Shown piece after piece: positions 44,467 through 53,688 of a stretch of 64,000 nt of DNA. A program made the position numbers and the translations under genes. Below the pieces are notes generated by a model. The model saw nothing but the letters and a program-made list of their open reading frames with translations, did no database searches and was not told the origin of the DNA. This stretch comes from an uncultured Lachnospiraceae bacterium. GTDB taxonomy: Bacteria > Bacillota > Clostridia > Lachnospirales > Lachnospiraceae. Positions within the stretch are counted from its first letter, which is position 1; each line of letters begins with the position of its first letter. Location: positions 1-64,000 of the forward strand of contig CAMJPD010000002.1 of the NCBI GenBank assembly GCA_946407765.1. Direction: 5' to 3'.

Positions 44467-44958
44467 TTAACCCACTTTCTTTATTAATTTAACTAGTTTA
44501 TATGGGATGCCACTTTTATTACAAACATTATTGTATGACTGGTCTATAACAAATCCCATATTTACATAAGCTTCACATGCTGGATTGTCTTTCAGTGCTA
44601 TAATAACAATTTGTGATAATTTTAAATCATGCGATACAATATCTTCTATTATTTTATGGGCTTTTGAAAATACTCCAACGCCCCTGTATTTTTCGTCACC
44701 TATATAAAATCCAACTTCGCAACTTTTGTTTTCTTTATCTATGTTAGTTATACCATAATAGCCAACAACTTCATTATCGACTAATATCACATAATCCACC
44801 CGCGTACCATCATTAGATATTTTCTCAAACCATTGAATTTGGTCCTCTGGGGAAATGATAGGATCAGTAAGCATATACTTTGTGACATTTTCTTGCATAC
44901 GCCACTGTCTAAGCTGTTCAAGATCTTCTTTTTCTATTTTTCTCAATTCTACATTCAT
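44467..44958 (-). CDS. GNAT N-acetyltransferase, RimJ/RimL-like (PseH-like candidate)
   Basis: A 163-residue acetyltransferase: MNVELRKIEKEDLEQLRQWR start, acetyl-CoA loop GDEKYRGVGVFSKA and closing NPACEAYVNMGFV. It lies directly after pseI/pseC/pseB and is the best candidate for PseH, which N-acetylates the 4-amino sugar in pseudaminic acid synthesis. A second GNAT at 51344-51892 is the alternative. Confidence 0.82.
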   Translation of the reverse strand: MNVELRKIEKEDLEQLRQWRMQENVTKYMLTDPIISPEDQIQWFEKISNDGTRVDYVILVDNEVVGYYGITNIDKENKSCEVGFYIGDEKYRGVGVFSKAHKIIEDIVSHDLKLSQIVIIALKDNPACEAYVNMGFVIDQSYNNVCNKSGIPYKLVKLIKKVG

Positions 44959-45027
44959 ACAATGATTATCGTTTTATATTATTTAACCAATCTAAATACT
45001 CAGCATAAATTCGTTATTAAATTGAAC

Positions 45028-46086
45028 TTATATTATAATATCTAGCTTTTCATTTATCATTGATTCATTAAGCGGTGTACCAAATTTGATGTCACAACTT
45101 GCGGTTCCGTTACTAATTAAAAACTCATAATATTTTGTATGTAATCCGTTTGAAGGTCTAATAGATCTTATATTTTCGCTACTAAACCTTTCTCCTTTTT
45201 TTATATCCTTTACAACATATAAGCTTCTTCTTAAATTATAGCTTTGCTTTTCATCATTTGATGGACCATAATTTGGTTTTCCTAGCGCCTTTTCTGTATT
45301 TCTTATATCTTCTACTAATTGCTTAAACTCATCTTTATCAAGCGAAAAATCGCTATCAACTGTTTTGTCATTTTTACTTATGCAAAAATGTTTTTCTATT
45401 ACACAAGCACCTTTGGTAACTGCGACTATATCGGGAAGAGTTCCACCTGAATGATCTGAGAGGCCAACGTAAGTGCCAAATTTGTTAATCATATCTGGTA
45501 TAGTATCCAAATTTAAATCTTCATATTTTGTAGGATAAGCACTGCAACATTTTAACAGCACAAGTTGAGCCTTGCTATATTTTTTAAAAACACTAACTGC
45601 TTCTTTTATTTCTTCTTCAGAAGCCATACCACATGATAAAAGTAATGGCTTACCTGTTAGAGCGACTTTTTTTATAAGCGGAAGGTCTACTATTTCCATG
45701 CTAGCAATTTTATAAAAACCTATACCAAGTTCTTCAAGAAAATCAACAGCAGTAAAATCAAATGGTGTAGATAAAAAATCCATTCCTTTCTCTTCAGTAA
45801 GTTTTTTTATGTCTTTTGTCCATTCCCATGGTGTATATGCTTTAGAATATAGACTGTATAGATTTTCTTTATCCCATAATCCACCTTTTATTATAAATTC
45901 ATCCCTATTGCAATCTATGGTTAGGGTATCTTTTGTATATGTTTGTATTTTGAGGCAATCTGCTCCAGCATCAGCTGCTGCATTAATAATTTCCTTGCAC
46001 TTATTAAAATCGCCGCCATGGTTTCCTGACATTTCGGCGATTATATATGTTTTTTTATTTTTTAAATATTCTTCTAGTTTTATCAT
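45028..46086 (-). CDS. pseI: Pseudaminic acid synthase (NeuB family)
   Basis: Condenses a 2,4-diacetamido-hexose with phosphoenolpyruvate to a nonulosonic acid. 352 residues: the NeuB barrel with AEMSGNHGGDFNK, LLSCGMASEEEI and GLSDHSGGTLPDI, and a C-terminal SAF domain (about 290-350, RRSLYVVKDIKKGERF). The segment GGLWDKENLYSLYSKAYTPW matches the PseI type more than sialic or legionaminic synthases. Follows pseC by six bases. Confidence 0.9.
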   Translation of the reverse strand: MIKLEEYLKNKKTYIIAEMSGNHGGDFNKCKEIINAAADAGADCLKIQTYTKDTLTIDCNRDEFIIKGGLWDKENLYSLYSKAYTPWEWTKDIKKLTEEKGMDFLSTPFDFTAVDFLEELGIGFYKIASMEIVDLPLIKKVALTGKPLLLSCGMASEEEIKEAVSVFKKYSKAQLVLLKCCSAYPTKYEDLNLDTIPDMINKFGTYVGLSDHSGGTLPDIVAVTKGACVIEKHFCISKNDKTVDSDFSLDKDEFKQLVEDIRNTEKALGKPNYGPSNDEKQSYNLRRSLYVVKDIKKGERFSSENIRSIRPSNGLHTKYYEFLISNGTASCDIKFGTPLNESMINEKLDIII

Positions 46087-46092
46087 GATATA

Positions 46093-47289
46093 TTATTTTT
46101 TATAATATTCAACAATTTTTTTGATAGCACAAATTACATCATTAACATCTTCATTGCTCATCATAGGAAATAATGGAATTGTTAAAAAGCCTTTATAAAC
46201 TTCTTCAGCATTTGGACATAGCCCTTCTTTAAAACCAATACTCTTATAATAAGGGAACCAATAAACTGGAACGTAATGGATTTGACATTGTATCCCCTCA
46301 GCAGCAAGAGCATCATAGGCCTGTCTTCTTGTGCATTTAAGCTTATTTAAATCTAATTGAATTATATATAAGTGTCTAAAAGTGTCACTGCCTTCGGTAT
46401 ATTTTTGCAATATTATCTCTGGGATTTTTGAGAATTCCTCATCATATATTTTTACGATTTCATTTCTTCTATTCTTGAATTTATCAATCTTTTTAAGTTG
46501 CGATAACAAGAGCCCTGCTTGAAAATCTGTTAACCTATAATTATACCCAAGCTCTATTTGCTCATAATACCATGGCCCCTCATGAGGCGCCTCCTTCATA
46601 AGATTTTCATCATGAGTTATGCCGTGTCTTGCATATAAAGAAATTAATTTGCCATATTTATCATCATTGGTTGTTACTGCGCCACCTTCACCACAAGTTA
46701 TTGATTTAACTGGGTGGAAACTAAAGGTTGTTATATCTGCCACTGAGCCAACCTTCTGACCTTTATAAGAAGTTCCAAAACTTTGTGCTCCATCTTCAAT
46801 TAAAACTAAATTATGCTTTTTGCATATAGCTTTAATTCTATCAAGGTCTGGGGTTTGACCTGTAAAATCAACAGCAACTACAGCCTTTGTCTTATTTGTA
46901 ATTAGCTTTTCTATTGATTCTGGATCTATTTCATAAGTTAATTTATCTATATCTGCAAAAACAACTTTAGCGCCAACATATAATGCACAGTTGGCAGATG
47001 CTGCAAAAGTAAGTGGCGTTGTAATTACTTCATCTCCAGGGCCAATGCCTGCTGCAAGCATTGCAATATGAAGAGCGGCTGTTCCATTAGCACACATAGT
47101 ACAATATTTGGTCCCAACATATTTTGCAATTTCTTTTTCACACTCTGTAACTGTTGGGCCACAAGTAAGATAGTCTCCCCTTAATATATCGGAAACTGTC
47201 TTAATATCATCTTCATCGATCCATTGATGACCATAGCCAATTTTATTTTTTCTAACCGGCTCGCCGCCATTAATTGCTAGCTCTTGCAT
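46093..47289 (-). CDS. pseC: PseC-like nucleotide-sugar 4-aminotransferase
   Basis: A DegT/DnrJ/EryC1-family aminotransferase of 398 residues that converts the UDP-4-keto sugar made by PseB to the 4-amino sugar. PLP-binding segments: ANGTAALHIAMLAAG, EDGAQSFG and the lysine in SFHPVKSITCGEGG. GYNYRLTDFQAGLLLSQL is typical of PseC. It starts one base after the pseB stop, so the two enzymes are made together. Confidence 0.92.
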   Translation of the reverse strand: MQELAINGGEPVRKNKIGYGHQWIDEDDIKTVSDILRGDYLTCGPTVTECEKEIAKYVGTKYCTMCANGTAALHIAMLAAGIGPGDEVITTPLTFAASANCALYVGAKVVFADIDKLTYEIDPESIEKLITNKTKAVVAVDFTGQTPDLDRIKAICKKHNLVLIEDGAQSFGTSYKGQKVGSVADITTFSFHPVKSITCGEGGAVTTNDDKYGKLISLYARHGITHDENLMKEAPHEGPWYYEQIELGYNYRLTDFQAGLLLSQLKKIDKFKNRRNEIVKIYDEEFSKIPEIILQKYTEGSDTFRHLYIIQLDLNKLKCTRRQAYDALAAEGIQCQIHYVPVYWFPYYKSIGFKEGLCPNAEEVYKGFLTIPLFPMMSNEDVNDVICAIKKIVEYYKK

Positions 47290-47290
47290 A

Positions 47291-48286
47291 TTAATGTTTA
47301 TCTAAATCTGTTTTTAATTTGGATCTAAGATCTTCTACTGAAAGCCATTCGGTGTTTGTGCCAGAACTATATTCAAATCCCATTTCAACTTGCTTTCCGC
47401 CAGGCATTACATTAGATTTACCCCACCAATCATAGTGTGGATAAACAATAAAATGTTTATCGTATTCATATGTATGTAGAGAATCTTCTCTTGTTACCAT
47501 TACTTCGTGAAGCTTCTCGCCTTCTCTAATTCCAACTTCTTTAATCTTACAACCCGGAAGCATTGCTTCTGCTAAGTCTGTTATTTTAAATGATGGGATC
47601 TTAGATATAAATGTTTCGCCACCTTTTGCTTCATTCAAAGCTTTTATAACTAATTCAACACCTTGTTCAAGACTTATCCAAAATCTTGTCATTCTAAGAT
47701 CTGTAATTGGAAGTTCTTTTTCACCCTTATCAATTAAATTTTGGAAGAAAGGAATTACAGAACCTCTGCTTCCTGCAACATTTCCATATCTGACAACTGA
47801 AAATGTGCAGCCATCTTTTCCACTGTATGCATTAGCTGCGCAAAATAATTTATCAGATACAAGTTTTGTTCCGCCATATAAGTTAATTGGATTTACTGCC
47901 TTATCTGTTGAAAGTGCAACTACCTTCTTTACTGACTTTTCTAAGCAAGCATCAATTACATTTATTGCGCCATTAATATTTGTTTTTATTGCTTCGTTAG
48001 GATTATATTCACATGCTGGAACTTGTTTTAGAGCTGCTGCATGTATTACATAGTCAACTCCATTTAAAGCCATTTTAAGTCTATCAAAATCTCTAACATC
48101 ACCTATGAAAAATCTAAGTACGTCATTGTACTCCTTATATTCATTTGCCATTATAAATTGTTTATACTCATCACGTGAATAAATAATGATTTTTTTAGGT
48201 TTATAATGCTTTAATACATATTCTACAAAATGGTGGCCAAATGAGCCTGTTCCGCCTGTTATTAAAACCGTTTTATTATTTAACAT
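47291..48286 (-). CDS. pseB: UDP-N-acetylglucosamine 4,6-dehydratase (inverting)
   Basis: First enzyme of the pseudaminic acid route; it converts UDP-GlcNAc to the 4-keto-6-deoxy-AltNAc form. 331 residues, with LITGGTGSFGHHFVEYVL, the catalytic YGGTKLVSDKLF (YxxxK), STDKAVNP and the family MTRFWISLEQGVELV. This is the soluble, inverting type. It lies 40 bases after the cytidylyltransferase gene. Confidence 0.92.
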   Translation of the reverse strand: MLNNKTVLITGGTGSFGHHFVEYVLKHYKPKKIIIYSRDEYKQFIMANEYKEYNDVLRFFIGDVRDFDRLKMALNGVDYVIHAAALKQVPACEYNPNEAIKTNINGAINVIDACLEKSVKKVVALSTDKAVNPINLYGGTKLVSDKLFCAANAYSGKDGCTFSVVRYGNVAGSRGSVIPFFQNLIDKGEKELPITDLRMTRFWISLEQGVELVIKALNEAKGGETFISKIPSFKITDLAEAMLPGCKIKEVGIREGEKLHEVMVTREDSLHTYEYDKHFIVYPHYDWWGKSNVMPGGKQVEMGFEYSSGTNTEWLSVEDLRSKLKTDLDKH

Positions 48287-48326
48287 ATTATCCTTTCCTT
48301 ATATTATTATTATTGCAAAAAGAAAA

Positions 48327-49085
48327 TCAGCCCTCTATCACTTTGTCATTTTTTAACGATTTTGCCAATCCTTCATTTCTTGTTATTGAATTATTTATGG
48401 CACGTATTTCTTGATTTTCCTGTAAATAATCATACACTTCTTTCATTGTAAAATCAACTTTAGGCATAAAATGTTCATAAACTTTAGTAATCATTTCAAA
48501 ATCTCTTGGTTCATCTAACGTCCATCTTTCATCATGGAGATTACCTATTTTGCAAACGAAGTCTTGTATTTTATATTTATCTTTATTATTTCTTATATAT
48601 AATGTGACATGTTCTCTCTCAGACATCATAACCGCATTTTTCCATGCTTCTTCCAAAACATTAAACTTCATAATTTCTATATCTTGTCCATCTGGGAATG
48701 TTTCGGAATATTCTGTTAGGTAATCTGTATCGGGTTTTAATTCGCTTATTGCTTCATCAAGAACTCTATAATCAAATAACGGACAGTCAGCTGTAAGTCT
48801 TATAACATATTCTGGTTTTATCAGTTTTGCGCATTGATAGTATCTATCTAATACATCACCACTACTACCAACAAAAACTCTATATCCAAGTTTTGTTACT
48901 AGATTAGCTACTTGTATATCTTCCTTGTTGATTGTTGTTGCAACAATTATTTCATCTATCATTTTAGATTTGCTAACTCTATTAAGCATTAATTCTAAGC
49001 ATGTTTTTCCGTTTATTTCTTTTAGAACTTTATTAGGGAGCCTTGTTGCACCGCATCTTGCTTGTATTATTACTAAAAACTTCAT
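48327..49085 (-). CDS. SpsF-type cytidylyltransferase
   Basis: A 252-residue nucleotidyltransferase opening with VIIQARCGATRLPNKVL, the SpsF variant of the NeuA/KdsB fold, with VIRLTADCPLFD later. In Bacillus spore-coat loci SpsF lies with NeuB-like genes and presumably makes the CMP-nonulosonate. Here it lies next to pseB and is the only CMP-transferase candidate. Alternatively it acts on another acid in the aminotransferase/aldo-keto reductase branch upstream. Confidence 0.85.
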   Translation of the reverse strand: MKFLVIIQARCGATRLPNKVLKEINGKTCLELMLNRVSKSKMIDEIIVATTINKEDIQVANLVTKLGYRVFVGSSGDVLDRYYQCAKLIKPEYVIRLTADCPLFDYRVLDEAISELKPDTDYLTEYSETFPDGQDIEIMKFNVLEEAWKNAVMMSEREHVTLYIRNNKDKYKIQDFVCKIGNLHDERWTLDEPRDFEMITKVYEHFMPKVDFTMKEVYDYLQENQEIRAINNSITRNEGLAKSLKNDKVIEG

Positions 49086-49096
49086 TGTGTTATTCC

Positions 49097-50428
49097 TTAC
49101 CCATTAAGTCTTTGAAAACCTGCTTGACAGCAAGGTCCTTCTAGCTTACTTTCTATATTTCCACCATTGTTAACACATTCTGATATGTCTTTAAAAACTT
49201 CATCTATATTTTTCAAATATTCATCGATAATTTGGTCACTATGTGCTGCAGTTGTATAGAAAGAGTTAGATGCAATATATCCTCTTTTTAACATTTCCTG
49301 AGTTACATATGTTTTAAATGCTAGTGGATTCTCATATTCAAAAGAGAAATGACCAAGTGGATCTATTCCGCCAATATGAACTTTAAGATTATGTTTTTTA
49401 CTTAAATCATCCCATCCTTTTTTTACCTTTTTACCATAAGCGATTTGTTTTTCATTAACTTTATCTCTTACGTAAACTTCTATGTTTTTTAATGCTGCTG
49501 CAAAACCGACTCTCTCAGTGAAGAATGTACTACTTATAAAAGTTCCTTGTGCTGCTTCCATGACATCCTTTTTTCCCACTATTGCACTAAGTGGATATCC
49601 ATTAGTCATAGCTTTTGCAAATACTGCTACATCTGGTGTAACATTAAGAACCTTATGGCTTCCTCCAGCACAAAGTCTAAAGCCTGCAGTAATTTCATCA
49701 AATACAAGTAATATATTATTTTCTGCTGTAACTTTTCTTATATGATCTAAAAATCCATTTTCAGGATAATCATTTCTAATTGGTTCCATAACAACTGCTG
49801 CAATTTTTCCGTTATGTCTCTTCACTAATTCATCAAATTCTTCAAAATTATTATAATGGAATGGCAAATTAGTTCCTGCGAGTCCCTTTGGAACACCAAG
49901 TGGTTCAAGTCCAGCTAAATGCTGATCGTTTAAAGCATTTTCATTAGCAATATTTGCAGATAGATACCAATCATGCCAGCCGTGGTAACCACAAAATAAT
50001 AAAATATCTTTTTTTGTATATGCTCTAACAATTCTTGATGCAAGTGCCATAGCTTCACCGCCAGCTTTTGCATAACGCACGCCTCCTGCCCATGGATGAA
50101 GCTCCAAAAGTTTTTCTGCAAGATATACTTCTTCTGGAGCATTAAGTGTACACATTACGCCGTTTGCTATGGCTTCTCTTGCTGCATCATCTACCTCGTC
50201 ATTTGCATAGCCATTTACACAGGCTCCTATACCCATGTAGCTTACATCAATATATTCCTTACCATCTAAATCCCAAACCTTGCAACCTTTGGCTTTACTA
50301 TAATATACTGGCCAAAGCTCTGGAAGAAACATTTCTGGTCTTTTACTTAATAATTGGGTTCCACCTGGAATTATTTTTTTGGCCTTTTTATATAAATCCT
50401 GTCCTTTTCCACATATTATTTTACTCAT
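49097..50428 (-). CDS. Class III aminotransferase (GSA-aminotransferase-like)
   Basis: A PLP enzyme of about 443 residues: KKIIPGGTQLLSKRP start, FCGYHGWHDWY, VFDEITAGFR and the lysine segment FAKAMTNGYPLSAIVG. Related to HemL, but it lies in a sugar locus, and such HemL-like enzymes are a known part of surface glycan islands. The frame is open up to 50461, but ATG at 50428 has AAAGGAG nine bases before it and avoids an overlap with the aldo-keto reductase gene. Confidence 0.88.
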   Translation of the reverse strand: MSKIICGKGQDLYKKAKKIIPGGTQLLSKRPEMFLPELWPVYYSKAKGCKVWDLDGKEYIDVSYMGIGACVNGYANDEVDDAAREAIANGVMCTLNAPEEVYLAEKLLELHPWAGGVRYAKAGGEAMALASRIVRAYTKKDILLFCGYHGWHDWYLSANIANENALNDQHLAGLEPLGVPKGLAGTNLPFHYNNFEEFDELVKRHNGKIAAVVMEPIRNDYPENGFLDHIRKVTAENNILLVFDEITAGFRLCAGGSHKVLNVTPDVAVFAKAMTNGYPLSAIVGKKDVMEAAQGTFISSTFFTERVGFAAALKNIEVYVRDKVNEKQIAYGKKVKKGWDDLSKKHNLKVHIGGIDPLGHFSFEYENPLAFKTYVTQEMLKRGYIASNSFYTTAAHSDQIIDEYLKNIDEVFKDISECVNNGGNIESKLEGPCCQAGFQRLNG

Positions 50429-50451
50429 AATAGTTTTCTCCTTTGATATTT

Positions 50452-51336
50452 TTATTTCCACAGAACTGGATTAACTAGTTTTTCTGGGACATCGTTAAAT
50501 TCACTTTTAATTTCATCAATAAACTTTTTTGGCAATTCACCATCTCGTATTGATAAGTATTGTTGCAGTTGATCCATATTATCTACACCGAACACTATGT
50601 AATCTATATATTCATTACTTGCTACATAATTTACCGCTGCAAATAACCTGTCTACGCCGTATTTTTGACATATTGCATCAAACTTTTCTATATATGTCTT
50701 AGCAAATGAAGCCTTCCCTGGTAAGTTATTATAATCCATAAGGGCTAATCCTTGTAATAATGAGCTTCTTGCGTAAATTTCTATATTTTTTTCTTTGGCT
50801 TTCGTGAAAAAACCTTCTTTATCAAGCCTTGCATCAAATAAATTGTATGGAACCTGTACTATATCTATATTATACCCTATGGCCTTAAGAGCTTCTTCTG
50901 GAGTGTATACTGATATGCCTACCTTTTCGACAAGATTGCTTTCTTTTAACTTAATAAGTGAACTAACTCTACTAGATAAATCTACAACTTTTGAATCATG
51001 ATATAAAAGACCATATAGTTTTTTCATTTGCAACTTATTCAGGCTTTCTTTAGCACATTTGCATAATACATCATATTCAGATCCACTTCTTGCAGAATTT
51101 AACACATCTGAAGATATTTTTGTGATTATCTTACATGTTATGTCAGGATGTTGAGAAAAAAAATTTCCTAGTACTGTCTCAGAATCACCATAAGCTGCAG
51201 CTGTATCAAATACATCTATACCACTAGATGAAGCAGTTTTTAACAATTCATTTACTTGAGTTTCACTTGGCCTACCATTATTTTGAATGCCGTAATTTAA
51301 ACCAAATTGAACTGTTCCTAAACAATATCTCATCAA
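50452..51336 (-). CDS. Aldo/keto reductase
   Basis: A 294-residue NADPH oxidoreductase: CLGTVQFGLNYGI, FDTAAAYGDSETVLG (catalytic Asp/Tyr), the Lys in ITKISSDV and LYHDS for the catalytic histidine. Found with the SpsF- and HemL-like genes, it presumably reduces a keto sugar or keto acid. Follows the GNAT gene by seven bases. Confidence 0.88.
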   Translation of the reverse strand: MMRYCLGTVQFGLNYGIQNNGRPSETQVNELLKTASSSGIDVFDTAAAYGDSETVLGNFFSQHPDITCKIITKISSDVLNSARSGSEYDVLCKCAKESLNKLQMKKLYGLLYHDSKVVDLSSRVSSLIKLKESNLVEKVGISVYTPEEALKAIGYNIDIVQVPYNLFDARLDKEGFFTKAKEKNIEIYARSSLLQGLALMDYNNLPGKASFAKTYIEKFDAICQKYGVDRLFAAVNYVASNEYIDYIVFGVDNMDQLQQYLSIRDGELPKKFIDEIKSEFNDVPEKLVNPVLWK

Positions 51337-51343
51337 ACACCTA

Positions 51344-51892
51344 TTACATACTTGACAGCTTATAGTAAACTTTTACATTAGAATATTTATTAGTTATTGG
51401 TGATATACATCTTTCATGCCAGACTCCTTCGTAAACATATCCTGCCTTCTCTAACGCTTTTTGTGTCGCTATGTTTTCTTCATAGAACGATGCTTGTATT
51501 CGGTGAACGCCAAGTTTTTTAAATGCAAAATCTGATACCAGTTCTATAGCCTTTGTTGCTATCCCCTTTCCATGATAGCTTTCATCACCAATAAAATAAC
51601 TTATCTCGCTATAGTGGTGGTGTGGATTTATTCCTCCAATTTTTATATTACCTATATGTTTATATTGATCGCTGCACTTTATTGTTATGGCAAAAAGATA
51701 GTTGTTATTTGATTCTATTTGACCCTTAACGAAACTTTTGATTGTATCAACATCTTGTTCTACCCATCTTGTCTCTAAAAACTGATTAACATTTGTATTC
51801 TTAAGCCAGCTGACATAAGTTTGGTTGCAATCATCTAGGGATATATCTCTAACAACGATATCTCCGTCAACCAATTTAACATTACTTAACAT
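51344..51892 (-). CDS. GNAT acetyltransferase, RimJ/RimL-like
   Basis: A 182-residue acetyltransferase with CNQTYVSWLKNTNVNQFLETR, the CoA loop GDESYHGKGIATKAIELV and QASFYEENIATQKALEKAGY. In glycan loci such enzymes (SpsD/PseH/WbtB type) acetylate amino sugars. It precedes the aldo-keto reductase by seven bases and follows the ABC flippase by nine. Confidence 0.85.
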   Translation of the reverse strand: MLSNVKLVDGDIVVRDISLDDCNQTYVSWLKNTNVNQFLETRWVEQDVDTIKSFVKGQIESNNNYLFAITIKCSDQYKHIGNIKIGGINPHHHYSEISYFIGDESYHGKGIATKAIELVSDFAFKKLGVHRIQASFYEENIATQKALEKAGYVYEGVWHERCISPITNKYSNVKVYYKLSSM

Positions 51893-51901
51893 ACTATACC
51901 T

Positions 51902-53659
51902 TTACAATATATTCTTTTCTTGAAATACCTTTCCGTCAGAAACTTTATATATAATATCACACTTTTCTAGTGTTGACAAACGATGCGAAATTATTATTAT
52001 TGTTTTATTACTCATTAAAGCATTTACTGCAGCCATAACTTCTTTTTCTGTGTTATTATCAAGAGCAGAAGTAGATTCATCAAAAATTAATATTTTAGGA
52101 TTTTTGTACAAAGCTCTTGCAATTCCTATTCTTTGTCTCTGTCCACCAGAAAGTTTCATTCCTCTATCACCAATTGTTGTATCTAGCCCATCTTTCATAC
52201 CACTAACGAAATCATAAATTTGAGCATCCTTAAGGGCATTTATTACTCTATCTTTATCTATTTCTGCAGGATCAACACCAAATGCAACATTAGAAGTGAT
52301 TGTGTCGTTAACCAATATAGTGTTTTGAGGAATGTATCCAATTAAAGAAAGCCAAGACGGATAGTTTTCTTGTATATTAATACCATCACACAAAACACTT
52401 CCTTGATTAGGTGTTAGCAATCCGGTGAGTAAATCTACTAATGTTGTCTTTCCTTCTCCTGAGCCACCAATTATACCTACCGACTTATTTACTGGAAATA
52501 TTAAATTAAGATTATTAAATATATACTTATCAGAGCCTTCATATTTAAAACTAATATCTCTAAGTTCAATTGAATTGTTACAACTCAAAGCTGAACGATT
52601 AGATATATTAACATCCGTATTTCCCTTTACTTGATCACTCTCTGCTTCATGAATTACATTAGCTAAATTATTAAGATTTGGAATGTAGTATGAAATATTG
52701 CTTAGATTTGAACTAATTTTATTTAAAGATGGCAGTAGCTTAACAGCTGCCACTGCAAATGCTGAAAGTATAGGAATAAACTTTTTGATATCTGTGCCAG
52801 ATTTAACAAAAATACAAAGAATCGCAGCTAGCGATGCAAAAGTAAAGCTTTCTATAATATATTTTGGTATAGTGGATAATGTTTTATAGTGCTTTTCTGT
52901 TTTAGATAATGCCTCTACGTATTGTTCGTTCTTTTTTATAAAGTATTTTTCCGTATTAAATACTTTTATCTCTTTAATATTTTCAATTGATTGTATAATA
53001 TTACCAAAGAAAATACCAACGTTTTCTGTATTTGCTTTTCCATTTTTGAATAATATCGGTTTTATAATCTTGTTAATAACAATTAATTCTACAAAAAGAA
53101 TTATTCCTGCAATTAATGACACTTTCCAGTTTACTATTAGTAAAAATGATAGTATTGTTGCACTAATAATACACTCTGTAATAATATTTATAAAACTCAA
53201 AAGCACGTCAAATGTATATATAACATCATAGTATATGGATCTTGTTATATTGCCAGATGCATTTTCTACAAAATAATAATAATCCTTATTTAAATATAAG
53301 CTATATATACGATTGAAAAATCTCGCCCTATTGTTGTATACATAATTGTTCTGCACAACCGTCTGAAAATATAGATACACATTCTTTAGTATATACACCA
53401 ACCCTAGCAATATAAGTCCCACAAGTAAAAATTGCTGCTGGGTGTTTATACCCAAAAACCTACAAACTTCAACTAATATAGTATTAGAAGTAAATGCACT
53501 ATCATCAATTAGTACATATACGACTGGTATGAACATTGATATGCCTACTGTTTCAAGAAAACCTGATATTAGCATTAGAAACGTTAGCAGGAAAAAATTC
53601 TTTTTCTGCTTCTTATCTAATAATGATAAAACCTTTTTAAAAACTTTATATATATGCAT
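51902..53659 (-). CDS. ABC transporter, fused membrane and ATPase domains (PglK/MsbA-like)
   Basis: A half-transporter of 585 residues: six membrane helices in the first ~330, then the ATPase with Walker A GGSGEGKTTL near 398-407, signature LSGGQRQRIG and Walker B ILIFDESTSALD, and the H-loop in IIISHRLSTL. It most likely flips the lipid-linked glycan (PglK type), as an alternative to Wzx. It stands between the glycosyltransferase block and the nonulosonate block. Confidence 0.9.
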   Translation of the reverse strand: MHIYKVFKKVLSLLDKKQKKNFFLLTFLMLISGFLETVGISMFIPVVYVLIDDSAFTSNTILVEVCRFLGINTQQQFLLVGLILLGLVYILKNVYLYFQTVVQNNYVYNNRARFFNRIYSLYLNKDYYYFVENASGNITRSIYYDVIYTFDVLLSFINIITECIISATILSFLLIVNWKVSLIAGIILFVELIVINKIIKPILFKNGKANTENVGIFFGNIIQSIENIKEIKVFNTEKYFIKKNEQYVEALSKTEKHYKTLSTIPKYIIESFTFASLAAILCIFVKSGTDIKKFIPILSAFAVAAVKLLPSLNKISSNLSNISYYIPNLNNLANVIHEAESDQVKGNTDVNISNRSALSCNNSIELRDISFKYEGSDKYIFNNLNLIFPVNKSVGIIGGSGEGKTTLVDLLTGLLTPNQGSVLCDGINIQENYPSWLSLIGYIPQNTILVNDTITSNVAFGVDPAEIDKDRVINALKDAQIYDFVSGMKDGLDTTIGDRGMKLSGGQRQRIGIARALYKNPKILIFDESTSALDNNTEKEVMAAVNALMSNKTIIIISHRLSTLEKCDIIYKVSDGKVFQEKNIL

Positions 53660-53688
53660 TTGTACCTAATTTTATCACATTTTATAAA

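Noticed and set aside
49097..50428. Haem biosynthesis gene hemL
   Set aside because: HemL-like, but there are no tetrapyrrole genes nearby and the neighbours are glycan genes.
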